Both the position numbers and the translations under genes were made by a program. Positions 1 through 8,023 of a DNA stretch of 64,000 nt are shown piece by piece. How positions within the stretch are numbered: the stretch's first letter is position 1; every line of letters begins with the position of its first letter. The notes beneath the pieces were generated by a model that ran no database searches, had not been told where the DNA came from, and was given only the letters and a program-made list of their open reading frames with translations. Location of the stretch: assembly GCA_905234665.1 (NCBI GenBank), contig CAJOIV010000009.1, positions 46,533-110,532 of the forward strand, in the 5' to 3' direction. Origin of the DNA: an uncultured Bacteroidales bacterium (GTDB lineage: Bacteria; Bacteroidota; Bacteroidia; Bacteroidales; P3).

Positions 1-137
1 TCGTGCTCTCCCTGTGGGCCTTCACCCACATCCCCACCGCCAAGCCCTTCATTATTGTCTTCGGCATCGGCTTCGTGCTCTACCTCGTCTTCGAGACCCT
101 CATGCTCATCCTCCTCGTCCGCAGCCACAAGAAATAA
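1..137 (+). CDS. C-terminal end of a small membrane protein (partial)
   Basis: The window opens inside a reading frame whose codons start at position 3 and end at a TAA at 135-137. The visible 44 residues are almost entirely hydrophobic and aromatic, with a segment around PFIIVFGIGFVLYLVF and a short positively charged tail (RSHKK). This is what the last one or two transmembrane helices of an inner-membrane protein look like. It ends 7 bases before the efflux adaptor start, so it is probably the first visible gene of the same operon. The family cannot be named from so short a piece. Confidence 0.55.
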   Translation, partial: VLSLWAFTHIPTAKPFIIVFGIGFVLYLVFETLMLILLVRSHKK

Positions 138-144
138 TCAGAAC

Positions 145-1164
145 ATGAATGTCAAATTATTCCTCTGTCTATCCACCCCACTTCTGCTCCTCTTCTCTTG
201 TGGCAAAAAGGAAAAAACACCATCGGGATGGACCGACACCATCGGGGTCGAAACACTCGTAATTGGCGACGGCAACACGCCAACCGAACGCAACTACGTG
301 GGCGACATCGCATCGGAACAGGAAGCATCCCTCTCTTTCATGCTCGGTGGCACTCTGACCAAAGTGGCCGTCAAGAACGGCGACCACGTAACCAAGGGGC
401 AACTGCTGGCCGAGGTGGACGCCACCACCGCCACCAGCCTGCATGCCTCCGCATTGGCCACACTGCGACAGGCTGAGGACGCATACCGCCGCCTGGAGGC
501 CGTACACCGCGAAGGCGGCCTCAGCGAAGTGAAATGGGTGGAGATGGAAACCAACCTCGAAAAGGCTCGCCAAGCCGAGGTTAGCGCCCGCAAACATCTG
601 GAAGAATGCACCCTCCGAGCCCCGTTCAGCGGCGTGGTGATATGCGGCAGCCGCACCCCAGGCCAGGAGATGAAACCCGGCGAAACCTTCTGCCGCGTGC
701 TCGACATGAAGCGCCTATGCGTCGACTTCTCCGTTCCCGAACAGGAGATAGCCATGATCAACGTGGGCGATGCGGCCGATGCCATAGTGCCCGCCCTCGA
801 CAACTCGCCTCTCACTCTGCGCATTAGCGACAAAAGCTTTACCGCCAACCCACTGGGACATACCTATAAAATCCATGCCTCGATAGTCTCGGGCGAGACC
901 CAAAACCTCCTGCCCGACATGGTGGCCAAAGTACACATCAAACTGAGCGCCATGGGCGGCATCGTGGTGCCCGCCGACTGCATCCAAACCATGCCCGAAG
1001 GTACGGTAATCTGGGTAATCAACAACGGCAAGGCTGAGCATCGACCCATCACGGTGGGCGACTTTGTCCGCAACGGTGTGGTGGTGAAGTCCGGACTCTC
1101 TGCCGGCGACACAGTAGTCACCGCAGGCCATCAGAAACTATACACCGGTGCCAAAGTAAAGTAA
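145..1164 (+). CDS. RND efflux periplasmic adaptor lipoprotein (MFP/HlyD family)
   Basis: This 339-residue protein is the periplasmic adaptor that links an inner-membrane RND pump to an outer-membrane TolC-type channel. The start is the ATG at 145, because it gives a clean lipoprotein signal peptide with lipobox LFSC followed by charged residues; a longer in-frame extension to 55 is Ser-rich and overlaps the upstream gene. The order is barrel-sandwich half (VKNGDHVTKGQLLAEVD), a coiled-coil hairpin rich in Ala, Glu and Arg (about residues 85-150), the second lipoyl half (LRAPFSGVV), then beta-barrel and membrane-proximal domains. It is followed after one base by the pump gene and then by the TolC gene, so all three parts of the machine are encoded together. 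The substrate is not evident. Confidence 0.92.
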   Translation: MNVKLFLCLSTPLLLLFSCGKKEKTPSGWTDTIGVETLVIGDGNTPTERNYVGDIASEQEASLSFMLGGTLTKVAVKNGDHVTKGQLLAEVDATTATSLHASALATLRQAEDAYRRLEAVHREGGLSEVKWVEMETNLEKARQAEVSARKHLEECTLRAPFSGVVICGSRTPGQEMKPGETFCRVLDMKRLCVDFSVPEQEIAMINVGDAADAIVPALDNSPLTLRISDKSFTANPLGHTYKIHASIVSGETQNLLPDMVAKVHIKLSAMGGIVVPADCIQTMPEGTVIWVINNGKAEHRPITVGDFVRNGVVVKSGLSAGDTVVTAGHQKLYTGAKVK

Positions 1165-1165
1165 A

Positions 1166-4100
1166 ATGGCACAGTATTCCAACATGATACAGAAGGCAAT
1201 GCGGAGTTTTCCAATTCTCGCATTCACGGTTCTGATTACTATAGGTATCGGTATCTACGCATTGCCTCACCTGAACAAGAACGAGTTCCCCAACGTAAAG
1301 ATAAAACAGGGTGTGGTGGCGGTAGTCTATCCGGGTGCCACCGCCGAAGAAATAGAAGAACAAGTCGCAGGTAAGGTGGAAGAATATCTCTTCACCTTCA
1401 CCGACGTAGACAAGAGCAACACATACTCCTACAGCCAAAACGGCATGCTATATGTCTTCGTCTCGTTAGTACATTCTGACGACGACCCGAAGGTCACCTG
1501 GTCACGTATCCGCGAAGGGCTGTCGCTTTTCCGACTGCAAAGCCTACCTCAAGGAGTGGCGGCGACAGCTGTCATAGACGACTTCGGCAACGCTTCGTCA
1601 CTGCTGCTTGCCATCGAGAGTGCCGAACGCTCTCCACGAGAATTGGAGGCCACCGTAAAACAACTCTCTTCCCGCCTGCGCAACATCCGCGAGATGGGCC
1701 GCATAAGCATCGTGGGCGACCAGAAAGAGGAGATTGCGGTGCACATGGACCCCATGAAACTGACGCAGTATGCCATTTCGCCCTCAATGGTATCGGCCGA
1801 ACTGGCGGCCCACGGTTTCCGCACTATCTCTGGCAAAATAAGCAACGATGAGGGCAGCGCTTTGGTGCATGTCACCATCCCCTACGGCAATATCTACGAA
1901 CTGAGCGAACTGGTCATCTTCGCCGACCCCGTCACGGGTCAGACGCTGCGCCTGCGCGACGTGGCCACCATCCAGCCACGCTACCAGGAGTCGAAACCCT
2001 ACATCAGATACAACGACCAAGATCTGGTTGCCGACGGCCAGACCGGCGGCAACCGCTGCCTCATGCTCTCGATAGAGATGCGGCCCGGCAACAACGTCGT
2101 GGACTTCGGCAACAAAGTGGAGAAGATTATCAAAGAATACGAGGCCACAATCACACCCGACATCCATATCCACCGCATCACCGACCAGCCCAAAGTGGTG
2201 GACCGCTCGGTACGGTCGTTCCTCAAAGACCTCATCGAGGCCATCTTCATCGTCATCTTCGTGATGCTCATGCTCTTCCCGCTGCGCACCGCCCTCATCA
2301 GCTCCACCTCGGTACCCATCTGCATCGCAGCCACGCTGGGCATCATGTACTTCATAGGCTTCGAGCTGAACACCGTCACCCTGGCTGCCCTCATCGCCGT
2401 GCTGGGCATGATTGTCGACGACTCGGTGGTGGTCATCGACGGATACACAGACCTCTTGCGGGAGGGCCATTCCCGATGGTATTCGGCTGTGGTATCGACC
2501 AGCAAGCTGGCCAACTCGATGCTCTTCGCCACCGCCTCCATCGCCATGATGTTCTTCCCCGCATTGGCCATCCTCAAGGGCAATATCATGGGCGACTTCG
2601 TAGGACTTTTCCCGTGGACCATCCTTATAGCTCTGGCATGCAGCTTCCTCTACGCCATACAGGTCATCCCCTTCCTCGCCTCGCGCTTTATCAGACGCAC
2701 CTCGGGCGAAAAGGTGACGGGGCTGGACCGTATGCAGAACGCCTTCTTCGACTGGCTGCAACGGGGCTACCAAAAACTGCTCTCCTTCTGCTTCCGCCAC
2801 AAAGCATTGACTCTTGTCACCGGCGGCGCGCTGACGCTGTTTGGAGCGTTTCTGTTCACCCAACTGAACATACAAATCCTGCCCAAGGCCGAGCGCGACA
2901 GTTTCGCAGTGGAAATCCACATGGCCGCCAGCTCGTCAATAGAAGAGACCAGCCAAGTGGCCGACTCGCTGTCGGCACTCCTCATGCAGGACAAACGCGT
3001 CAAGAGCGTCACCTCGTTTGTCGGCATGTCGTCTCCCCGTTTCCACATGACCTACGCGCCACAACTGGCCTCAGACCAGTACGCGCAGTTTATCGTCAAC
3101 ACTGTGAGCGACAACGCCACCAAAGAGATGATTGGCGAGTATGCCCAGCGCTATGAGAACATCTTCCCCCAAGCGCAGATCCGATTCAAACAGATGGACT
3201 ACCAGTCCGTACCTTCACCAGTGGAATTCTACGTCAAGGGCGACAACTACGGCGACATAGCCACAGTGCGCGACTCAATACTGCGCCTGATGAAACAGAA
3301 CCCCAAAATGTTCTATGTCCATTCCGACTTCGACGAGACGGAAGAGATGGTCGACGTAGTGCTGAAAACCGATGTCGCCAACCGGCTGGGCATAACACAG
3401 TCCTCCCTCTCCATCTACCTCAAAGGTGCCCTCTCGGGCACTACACTCTCTTCCCTTTGGGAGGGCGACTATTGTATCCCCATCACCATCTATTCCGAGG
3501 GCAAGGAGAAGATTGACTACGGTTCGCTCGGCGACATGTTAGTACCCTGCGCACAACCTGGCACCTGGGTACAACTGCGTCAGGTGGCCGACATTCAACC
3601 CCGTTTCCACCATAACAACATGCCCCACCGCAACGGCGTGCGTTGTGTCACCGTCTCGGCTGACGTGATTTCAGGCGCAGGACAGATAAAAGAATACTAT
3701 CATATTAAGCGGGAACTCGACAAGATGGATCTGCCCGAGGGCATCACCGTCGAACCCGGCGGCACCTACGCCTTCTCCGCCAACATGATGCCCAGCCTCA
3801 TCATGGCCATTATCGCCGCCATCGCCGTCATGTTCCTGGTACTTATCATCCACTACGGCAAACTGGACATCTCGTTGCTGGCCATCTCGATGGCCGTGCT
3901 CTGCGTCTTCGGCGCCAACATCGGCCTGTGGGCCTTCGGGCTCGACTTCTCCATCTCGGCCGTGCTGGGCCTTATCTCGCTGGTGGGTATCATCGTGCGC
4001 AACGCCATCATCATGTACGACTATGTGGCCGAGCTGAGGAACAAGGAGCTGATGTCGGTGCGCGACGCCGCCTTCCATGCAGGTCTGCGCCGCATGCGTC

Positions 4101-4312
4101 CCATCTTCCTCACTTCTGCAACCACCGCCATCGGCGTCGTGCCCATGATACTGGCCGGCACCATGCTCTGGAAACCCATGGGCGTCGTGATTTGCTTTGG
4201 CACCCTCTTCACTCTGCCGCTCATTATCACCATCCTGCCCGTGGCCTATTGTGTGGTCTTCGAGAACAAGAAACGCCAGAACTTCCGCCCCATCAAACTA
4301 GATAAGAGTTAA
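1166..4312 (+). CDS. RND efflux transporter permease (AcrB/HAE1-type)
   Basis: At 1048 residues the protein has the standard length of a proton-driven RND pump, with one N-terminal transmembrane helix, two large periplasmic loops and two blocks of helices. The proton-relay aspartates are present in the fourth helix (GMIVDDSVVV, about residues 414-423). The basic partner expected in helix ten is Arg rather than the AcrB Lys (GIIVRNAII, about 937-945). Other hallmark stretches are PGATAEEIEEQVAGKVEEYL near the N-terminus and the pseudo-repeat of the FFP-type helix block at the C-terminus. It begins one base after the adaptor gene, which implies translational coupling. Family assignment is sure; whether it exports drugs, bile salts or lipids cannot be told. 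Confidence 0.95.
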   Translation: MAQYSNMIQKAMRSFPILAFTVLITIGIGIYALPHLNKNEFPNVKIKQGVVAVVYPGATAEEIEEQVAGKVEEYLFTFTDVDKSNTYSYSQNGMLYVFVSLVHSDDDPKVTWSRIREGLSLFRLQSLPQGVAATAVIDDFGNASSLLLAIESAERSPRELEATVKQLSSRLRNIREMGRISIVGDQKEEIAVHMDPMKLTQYAISPSMVSAELAAHGFRTISGKISNDEGSALVHVTIPYGNIYELSELVIFADPVTGQTLRLRDVATIQPRYQESKPYIRYNDQDLVADGQTGGNRCLMLSIEMRPGNNVVDFGNKVEKIIKEYEATITPDIHIHRITDQPKVVDRSVRSFLKDLIEAIFIVIFVMLMLFPLRTALISSTSVPICIAATLGIMYFIGFELNTVTLAALIAVLGMIVDDSVVVIDGYTDLLREGHSRWYSAVVSTSKLANSMLFATASIAMMFFPALAILKGNIMGDFVGLFPWTILIALACSFLYAIQVIPFLASRFIRRTSGEKVTGLDRMQNAFFDWLQRGYQKLLSFCFRHKALTLVTGGALTLFGAFLFTQLNIQILPKAERDSFAVEIHMAASSSIEETSQVADSLSALLMQDKRVKSVTSFVGMSSPRFHMTYAPQLASDQYAQFIVNTVSDNATKEMIGEYAQRYENIFPQAQIRFKQMDYQSVPSPVEFYVKGDNYGDIATVRDSILRLMKQNPKMFYVHSDFDETEEMVDVVLKTDVANRLGITQSSLSIYLKGALSGTTLSSLWEGDYCIPITIYSEGKEKIDYGSLGDMLVPCAQPGTWVQLRQVADIQPRFHHNNMPHRNGVRCVTVSADVISGAGQIKEYYHIKRELDKMDLPEGITVEPGGTYAFSANMMPSLIMAIIAAIAVMFLVLIIHYGKLDISLLAISMAVLCVFGANIGLWAFGLDFSISAVLGLISLVGIIVRNAIIMYDYVAELRNKELMSVRDAAFHAGLRRMRPIFLTSATTAIGVVPMILAGTMLWKPMGVVICFGTLFTLPLIITILPVAYCVVFENKKRQNFRPIKLDKS

Positions 4313-4323
4313 GAGCTATTACC

Positions 4324-5676
4324 ATGAGACATCCATTCAAGATACTGGTTTGCGCCAGCCTAATTGTCAATTTTCAATTATCAATTCTCAATTCGGCCTC
4401 CGCGCAGACGCTCTCACTCGACAGCTGCCTGGCCCTTGCGCGGCGCAACAATGCGGAGATTCGCATCTCGCAGATGGACATCGAGAACGCACGCGAGGTA
4501 AAGAAGCAGGTTTTCACCAAATACTTCCCGCAGGCAAACCTCGCCGCATTAGGCTACTGGGCCGTTAATCCGATTGTCCACTTCGGACTCGAAGACATCC
4601 AGTCCAACGATATGCGCGAGCTGCTCGAAGCCCTGTACAACGAGGTATCGGTCAGCAGCGATGTGCAAAACGAGCTTTCGCTGATGAAAAAAGGAGCCTC
4701 GGGGTCGGTGACGCTTACCCAGCCGCTCTATGCAGGTGGACGTATCGCCACGGGCAACAAACTGGCCAACCTCGGCGTCGAGGCCGCTGAACTTCAGTCC
4801 GAGATGAAAGAGCGCGACATCCTTGAGAATATCGAGTCGACCTACTACCTCGTCACAGGTCTACAGGAAAAAGTGGCTACGGTAACCGCCGCCCTCACTC
4901 TTCTCGACTCGCTCGACCGTGTGGTGCAGTCGGCCCTCGCCAACGGCCTCGTCACCCGTTCCGACGCCCTGCAGCTGCAACTCAAACGCAACGAGATGCT
5001 GGCCAACCAGCAGCAGCTGGCCAGCGGCATACGTCTCTCCAAACGGCTCCTCTGTTGCCAGATAGGCATCGACTATAGCGACAGTCTCTGCCTCATAATT
5101 GAAAATCCTTCATCCCTTTACCCCTTCACACCTACACTCTCCTCTGGCTCCCGTCCCGAAAAGCGTCTTCTGGAGTTGAGCGTCGAAGCCGAACAGTTGC
5201 AGAAGCGTCTTACCCTCGGCGAGTCACTCCCCCAACTCGCCATCATCGGTACAGGCTTTTATGGCAACCTCATCAAGAACGACCCCTCGGCCAATGCCGT
5301 GGGACTCCTCTCGCTTTCAGTACCATTGAGCGGTTGGTGGGAAACCTCGCACAAGATGAAGCAGCACAACATCCGCATCACCGAGGCCCGCATAAAGCAG
5401 GAACACTACAACCAGATGATGTCGTTAGAAGAGGAGAAAGCCTACAGCGATATGCTCGATGCCGCCATGCTCATGCAGTCCGACTCCACCGCGCTTGAAA
5501 TAGCGCAGGAAAACTACCGCCTCGCCACCCTCAACTACCAAGCCGGCGTCTCCACCCTCTCTGAGGTGCTGGAAGCTCACGCCCTGCTCCTTCAGGCCCA
5601 GAACGCCATCACCGACCGCCACACCACCTACGTCGTAGCCCGCCGCCGCCTCATGGACCTTCGGAAAACCCATTAA
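4324..5676 (+). CDS. TolC-family outer-membrane efflux protein
   Basis: This 450-residue protein is the outer-membrane channel of the efflux operon. A signal peptide (cleavage after SASAQ) is followed by LSLDSCLALARRNN, the typical first helix of TolC/OEP repeats, and by two long alpha-helical repeats rich in Ala, Leu, Gln and Glu with the turn LTQPLYAGGRIATGN and its counterpart LSVPLSGWW. It lies 11 bases after the pump gene and is the last gene of the operon. An oddity is that the hydrophobic core of the signal peptide is encoded by a degenerate TCAATTN heptad repeat (4367-4394) of a kind also found in other genes of this window. Confidence 0.93.
   Translation: MRHPFKILVCASLIVNFQLSILNSASAQTLSLDSCLALARRNNAEIRISQMDIENAREVKKQVFTKYFPQANLAALGYWAVNPIVHFGLEDIQSNDMRELLEALYNEVSVSSDVQNELSLMKKGASGSVTLTQPLYAGGRIATGNKLANLGVEAAELQSEMKERDILENIESTYYLVTGLQEKVATVTAALTLLDSLDRVVQSALANGLVTRSDALQLQLKRNEMLANQQQLASGIRLSKRLLCCQIGIDYSDSLCLIIENPSSLYPFTPTLSSGSRPEKRLLELSVEAEQLQKRLTLGESLPQLAIIGTGFYGNLIKNDPSANAVGLLSLSVPLSGWWETSHKMKQHNIRITEARIKQEHYNQMMSLEEEKAYSDMLDAAMLMQSDSTALEIAQENYRLATLNYQAGVSTLSEVLEAHALLLQAQNAITDRHTTYVVARRRLMDLRKTH
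4367..4394 (+). repeat. degenerate TCAATTN heptad repeat inside TolC signal peptide
   Basis: Four successive 7-base units (TCAATTT, TCAATTA, TCAATTC, TCAATTC) lie in frame within the signal-peptide codons and encode NFQLSILNS. The same unit reappears at 32971-33002 in an unrelated glycosidase gene. Confidence 0.8.
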
Positions 5677-5720
5677 GCCCATAAGAGAAATAAACCCATC
5701 ACCCCTCCGGCAGCCAAATA

Positions 5721-5759
5721 CTTTTTTTTGCCATATCGGAAAAAAGTCGTACTTTTGCA
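5721..5759 (+). promoter_or_regulatory. Promoter-bearing repeat, copy 1
   Basis: A Bacteroidetes sigma-ABfr promoter: TTTG at 5727-5730, 19 bases, then TACTTTTG at 5750-5757. The spacer core GCCATATCGGAAAAAAGTCG is shared almost exactly with copies near 6471 and 7662. It lies about 18 bases ahead of the antitoxin start and is the likely promoter of the toxin-antitoxin pair. Confidence 0.75.
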
Positions 5760-5775
5760 AATTGAAAAACATTAT

Positions 5776-5997
5776 ATGATGGAGGCAACAACGACATTTA
5801 ACAATACACAAATGCATCTGTTGCAGATGTTCTCGGTCAATAGGAGCAAGCGCGCCTTGGACGAGTTGTATGATGTTCTCTATCGGCACTATGCGAGCCG
5901 TATGTCTGAGAAATTGGACAGTCTTTGGGATTCGGGAATCCTCGACCAGCAGCGCCTTGACGAGATTAATACAATGGATCTGCATCAGTTGTCATGA
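5776..5997 (+). CDS. Antitoxin-like partner of PIN toxin
   Basis: A 73-residue acidic helical protein encoded directly ahead of a PIN toxin, overlapping its start by ATGA. The start ATG at 5776 is preferred to an in-frame ATG at 5728 because the latter falls in the promoter spacer. Sequence features such as HLLQMFSVNRSKRALDELY and LWDSGILDQQRLDEIN match a recurrent Bacteroidetes antitoxin style found ahead of COG1569-type PIN proteins. No clear DNA-binding motif is visible, so repression of the operon, if any, may need the toxin as partner. The role is inferred from gene order and general resemblance. Confidence 0.75.
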   Translation: MMEATTTFNNTQMHLLQMFSVNRSKRALDELYDVLYRHYASRMSEKLDSLWDSGILDQQRLDEINTMDLHQLS

Positions 5998-6407
5998 AAC
6001 TTGTGCTCGACACCAATTGTTTGATTCAGGTGATACCTCCTCGGAGCCGTTATCACTGTATATGGCAGTCTTTTGTACATGGCGATAATACGTTGTGTGT
6101 GTCAAATGAGATACTCGAAGAGTACGCCGAAATTCTACAGAAGCTTACAGATGCGGAGACATCAGAACTGGTGCTCTCTACCATACTGAACAGCCCCTTT
6201 GTCAGGTTTGTCATCCCTTACTACAAGTTCAATCTGATAGAGGCCGACCCCGACGACAACAAGTTTGTTGATTGTACCCTTGCCGCAGGGGCAAGATTCC
6301 TGATTTCCAACGACCACCATTATGACATACTGAAACGCATCGAATACCCCAAAGTCGACGTGTTGACGATATCCGAGTTTATCGCCCTTAACAGTAACAT
6401 GAGATGA
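5994..6407 (+). CDS. PIN-domain toxin (putative RNase, COG1569-like)
   Basis: A 137-residue single-domain protein with the PIN fold, typically a Mg-dependent RNase that acts as a toxin. The acidic active-site residues can be placed: Asp in LDTNCL (residue 6), Glu in SNEILEEY, then Asp residues in EADPDDNKFVDCTLAAGA and a final ISNDHHYD. The gene begins inside the stop codon of its antitoxin (ATGA), so the two are translationally coupled. Codon use is less GC-rich than in the efflux operon, in line with a mobile module. Confident as PIN; the RNA target is unknown. Confidence 0.88.
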   Translation: MKLVLDTNCLIQVIPPRSRYHCIWQSFVHGDNTLCVSNEILEEYAEILQKLTDAETSELVLSTILNSPFVRFVIPYYKFNLIEADPDDNKFVDCTLAAGARFLISNDHHYDILKRIEYPKVDVLTISEFIALNSNMR

Positions 6408-6439
6408 TAATTCTCATGCCTGTGGTGCTTTCCTTCTCA

Positions 6440-6506
6440 GTAGCGTGCCGGCGGAACGATACATAAACTTTTTCTTGCCATATCGGAAAAAAGTCGTACT
6501 TCTGCA
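6440..6506 (+). promoter_or_regulatory. Promoter-bearing repeat, copy 2 (degraded, orphan)
   Basis: Contains the same GCCATATCGGAAAAAAGTCG core as the other copies, but the -7 box has decayed to TACTTCTG (6497-6504) and the preceding hairpin (GCGTGCCggcGG-ACG) is imperfect. It points to the plus strand, where no gene follows; the next gene runs the other way. It looks like a leftover of a lost or rearranged gene. Confidence 0.6.
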
Positions 6507-6540
6507 CTCGCAAACCGCCAGAAAAGAAATGGCAGTGGGG

Positions 6541-7542
6541 TCATGGATTGTTCTTGTTGATGAGGTTGACAATCACCTTCACCATCACGTCCTTCTCCTC
6601 TGGGCGGCTTTCGGCAATCATCAGCGTGAGGGCCACTAGGGTGTTGTCCTCGATGCGCTTGCTGCCGTCTGCGCGGTAGAGGATGCGGTTGTTGTTGAGA
6701 AACCACAGGAACAACGTGGCAGCGATGCGTTTGTTGCCGTCGCTGAACGAGTGGTTCTTGGTGACCAGGTAGAGCAACATAGCGGCCTTCTCCTCGACCG
6801 AGGGGTACAGTTCCTCCCCGTCAAAGGTCTGGTAAATCTGACCAATACTGCTCTTGAACGACTCGTCCTTCTCGTTGCCGAAAAGGGTGCTCTCGCCGAA
6901 ACGCTCTTTCAGCGACAGGATGGCCTCCATTGCATTCTCATACGAGGCGTGGAAAGGCTCCTCCTTAGTGGTCCTGTCGATAGCAAGCCGTTGGTAATCG
7001 TAACTGTCGAGCGTGTCGAGCGCATAGCTGTAGTCGGTCACCACGTTGAAGAGCGCGTTGGTTTCATCATTCGAGAGCAGTGGCTGGCTTTGTATCGTCC
7101 GGCCGAGCATGCCCACCAACTGCCGCAACTCACCAATCTGCTCCTTGCGGATGCGCTCGTTCACAGCATAGCCTTTGATGATATACTCTTTCAAGACATG
7201 GTTAGCCCATTGGCGGAATTCTATGCCTCGTCTGCTCTTGACTCGATAACCGACTGATGTTACCATCTCAAGGTTGAAATGCTCTTTCCCATGTGTCTGT
7301 GTTTTCCCCTCAATGGCACCATGTTGAGTGGTACTCGCAAATTTTGCGACTACCACTGATCCGGCCAGTTCTTCCCGAAGAGCATTGTTGATGTGTTTGC
7401 TGATGGTCTTGTAGTCACGACCAAACAATACGGACAACTGCTGACGGGTCAGCCAAATCATGTCATTCTCCAACCTCGCCTCAAGTTGCACGGAGTTGCT
7501 CTCGTCTTTATAGATGACTATCTTATCGTTGGTATTCTCCAT
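6541..7542 (-). CDS. RhuM-like and Fic/Doc-domain fusion protein
   Basis: This 333-residue protein joins an N-terminal RhuM-type region (IWLTRQQLSVLFGRDYKTISKHINN, a helix-turn-helix-like segment, about residues 29-53, followed by RGIEFRQWANHVLKEYI) to a C-terminal Fic/Doc domain. The Fic signature HSFSDGNKR is intact at about residues 262-270, so AMP- or phospho-transfer to a target protein is plausible. Families of this layout are annotated as virulence RhuM proteins and are often found in defence or toxin contexts. It stands alone on the minus strand between two promoter-repeat copies and next to a PIN toxin pair. No inhibitory antitoxin gene is adjacent. Confidence 0.85.
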   Translation of the reverse strand: MENTNDKIVIYKDESNSVQLEARLENDMIWLTRQQLSVLFGRDYKTISKHINNALREELAGSVVVAKFASTTQHGAIEGKTQTHGKEHFNLEMVTSVGYRVKSRRGIEFRQWANHVLKEYIIKGYAVNERIRKEQIGELRQLVGMLGRTIQSQPLLSNDETNALFNVVTDYSYALDTLDSYDYQRLAIDRTTKEEPFHASYENAMEAILSLKERFGESTLFGNEKDESFKSSIGQIYQTFDGEELYPSVEEKAAMLLYLVTKNHSFSDGNKRIAATLFLWFLNNNRILYRADGSKRIEDNTLVALTLMIAESRPEEKDVMVKVIVNLINKNNP

Positions 7543-7632
7543 ATTTCTCTTAACGTGTTTTTTGCTTTCTTATTGTTCTTACCAATAATATAGTATGCAA
7601 AAAACAGAATTAATGATTGCCCCTTCCTTTTT

Positions 7633-7696
7633 GCGTGCCGGAGGCACGCCACAAAACTTTTTCTTGCCATATCGGAAAAAAGTTGTACTTTTGCAG
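7633..7696 (+). promoter_or_regulatory. Promoter-bearing repeat, copy 3 with perfect hairpin
   Basis: A perfect hairpin GCGTGCC-gga-GGCACGC (7633-7649) is followed by the shared core and a strong TACTTTTG box at 7686-7693. Transcription would start near 7698-7702 and run into the structured leader ahead of the BspA-like gene. Confidence 0.7.
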
Positions 7697-7981
7697 CGTC
7701 AAACTCCCAAGGCTTCCGGGCTGCGGGCGGGCGACAGGACATATAAGAAAGACGTTGTAACGGCGTTTGTCTGCGGCGTATCGAACTTCGCAAATTCGCA
7801 ATGGAACCGCAATAGCGCAATGTTCCTCGTCCATCAAGTGCGTATGTAGGAGCTTACCCCCAGTGTAAGCCCACTGACACATAGCACAGCGTGGGCCTCG
7901 GCATTGCTTATTCTGTTCCAAAGGCAATGCGAAGGCCAGATACGCGGGATAAGCAAACGGCAGATTCCCGCGCTCTTTTTT
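7697..7981 (+). ncRNA. Structured leader RNA or small RNA ahead of the BspA-like gene
   Basis: About 285 bases between a strong promoter and an intrinsic terminator, with no convincing reading frame. Several stems can be drawn by eye: GCTTAC/GTAAGC (7852-7857 with 7865-7870), GCCCAC/GTGGGC (7869-7874 with 7891-7896), and a two-part stem GGCCT..GCATTGC with GCAATGC..AGGCC (7894-7907 with 7924-7937). The second and third share bases, so they are mutually exclusive. This is the pattern of an attenuator or riboswitch-like leader, although an independent small RNA would look the same. No known Rfam class was recognised. Confidence 0.5.
7943..7981 (+). terminator. Intrinsic terminator inside the leader
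   Basis: Stem CGCGGGA (7943-7949) pairs perfectly with TCCCGCG (7966-7972) and is followed by CTC and six T residues. It lies only 43 bases before the start codon of the next gene, so it would stop transcription before the coding region unless bypassed. Confidence 0.7.
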
Positions 7982-8023
7982 ATGTGTTGTTTGAATGAAC
8001 CCACGAACAAAACAAACAACAAG

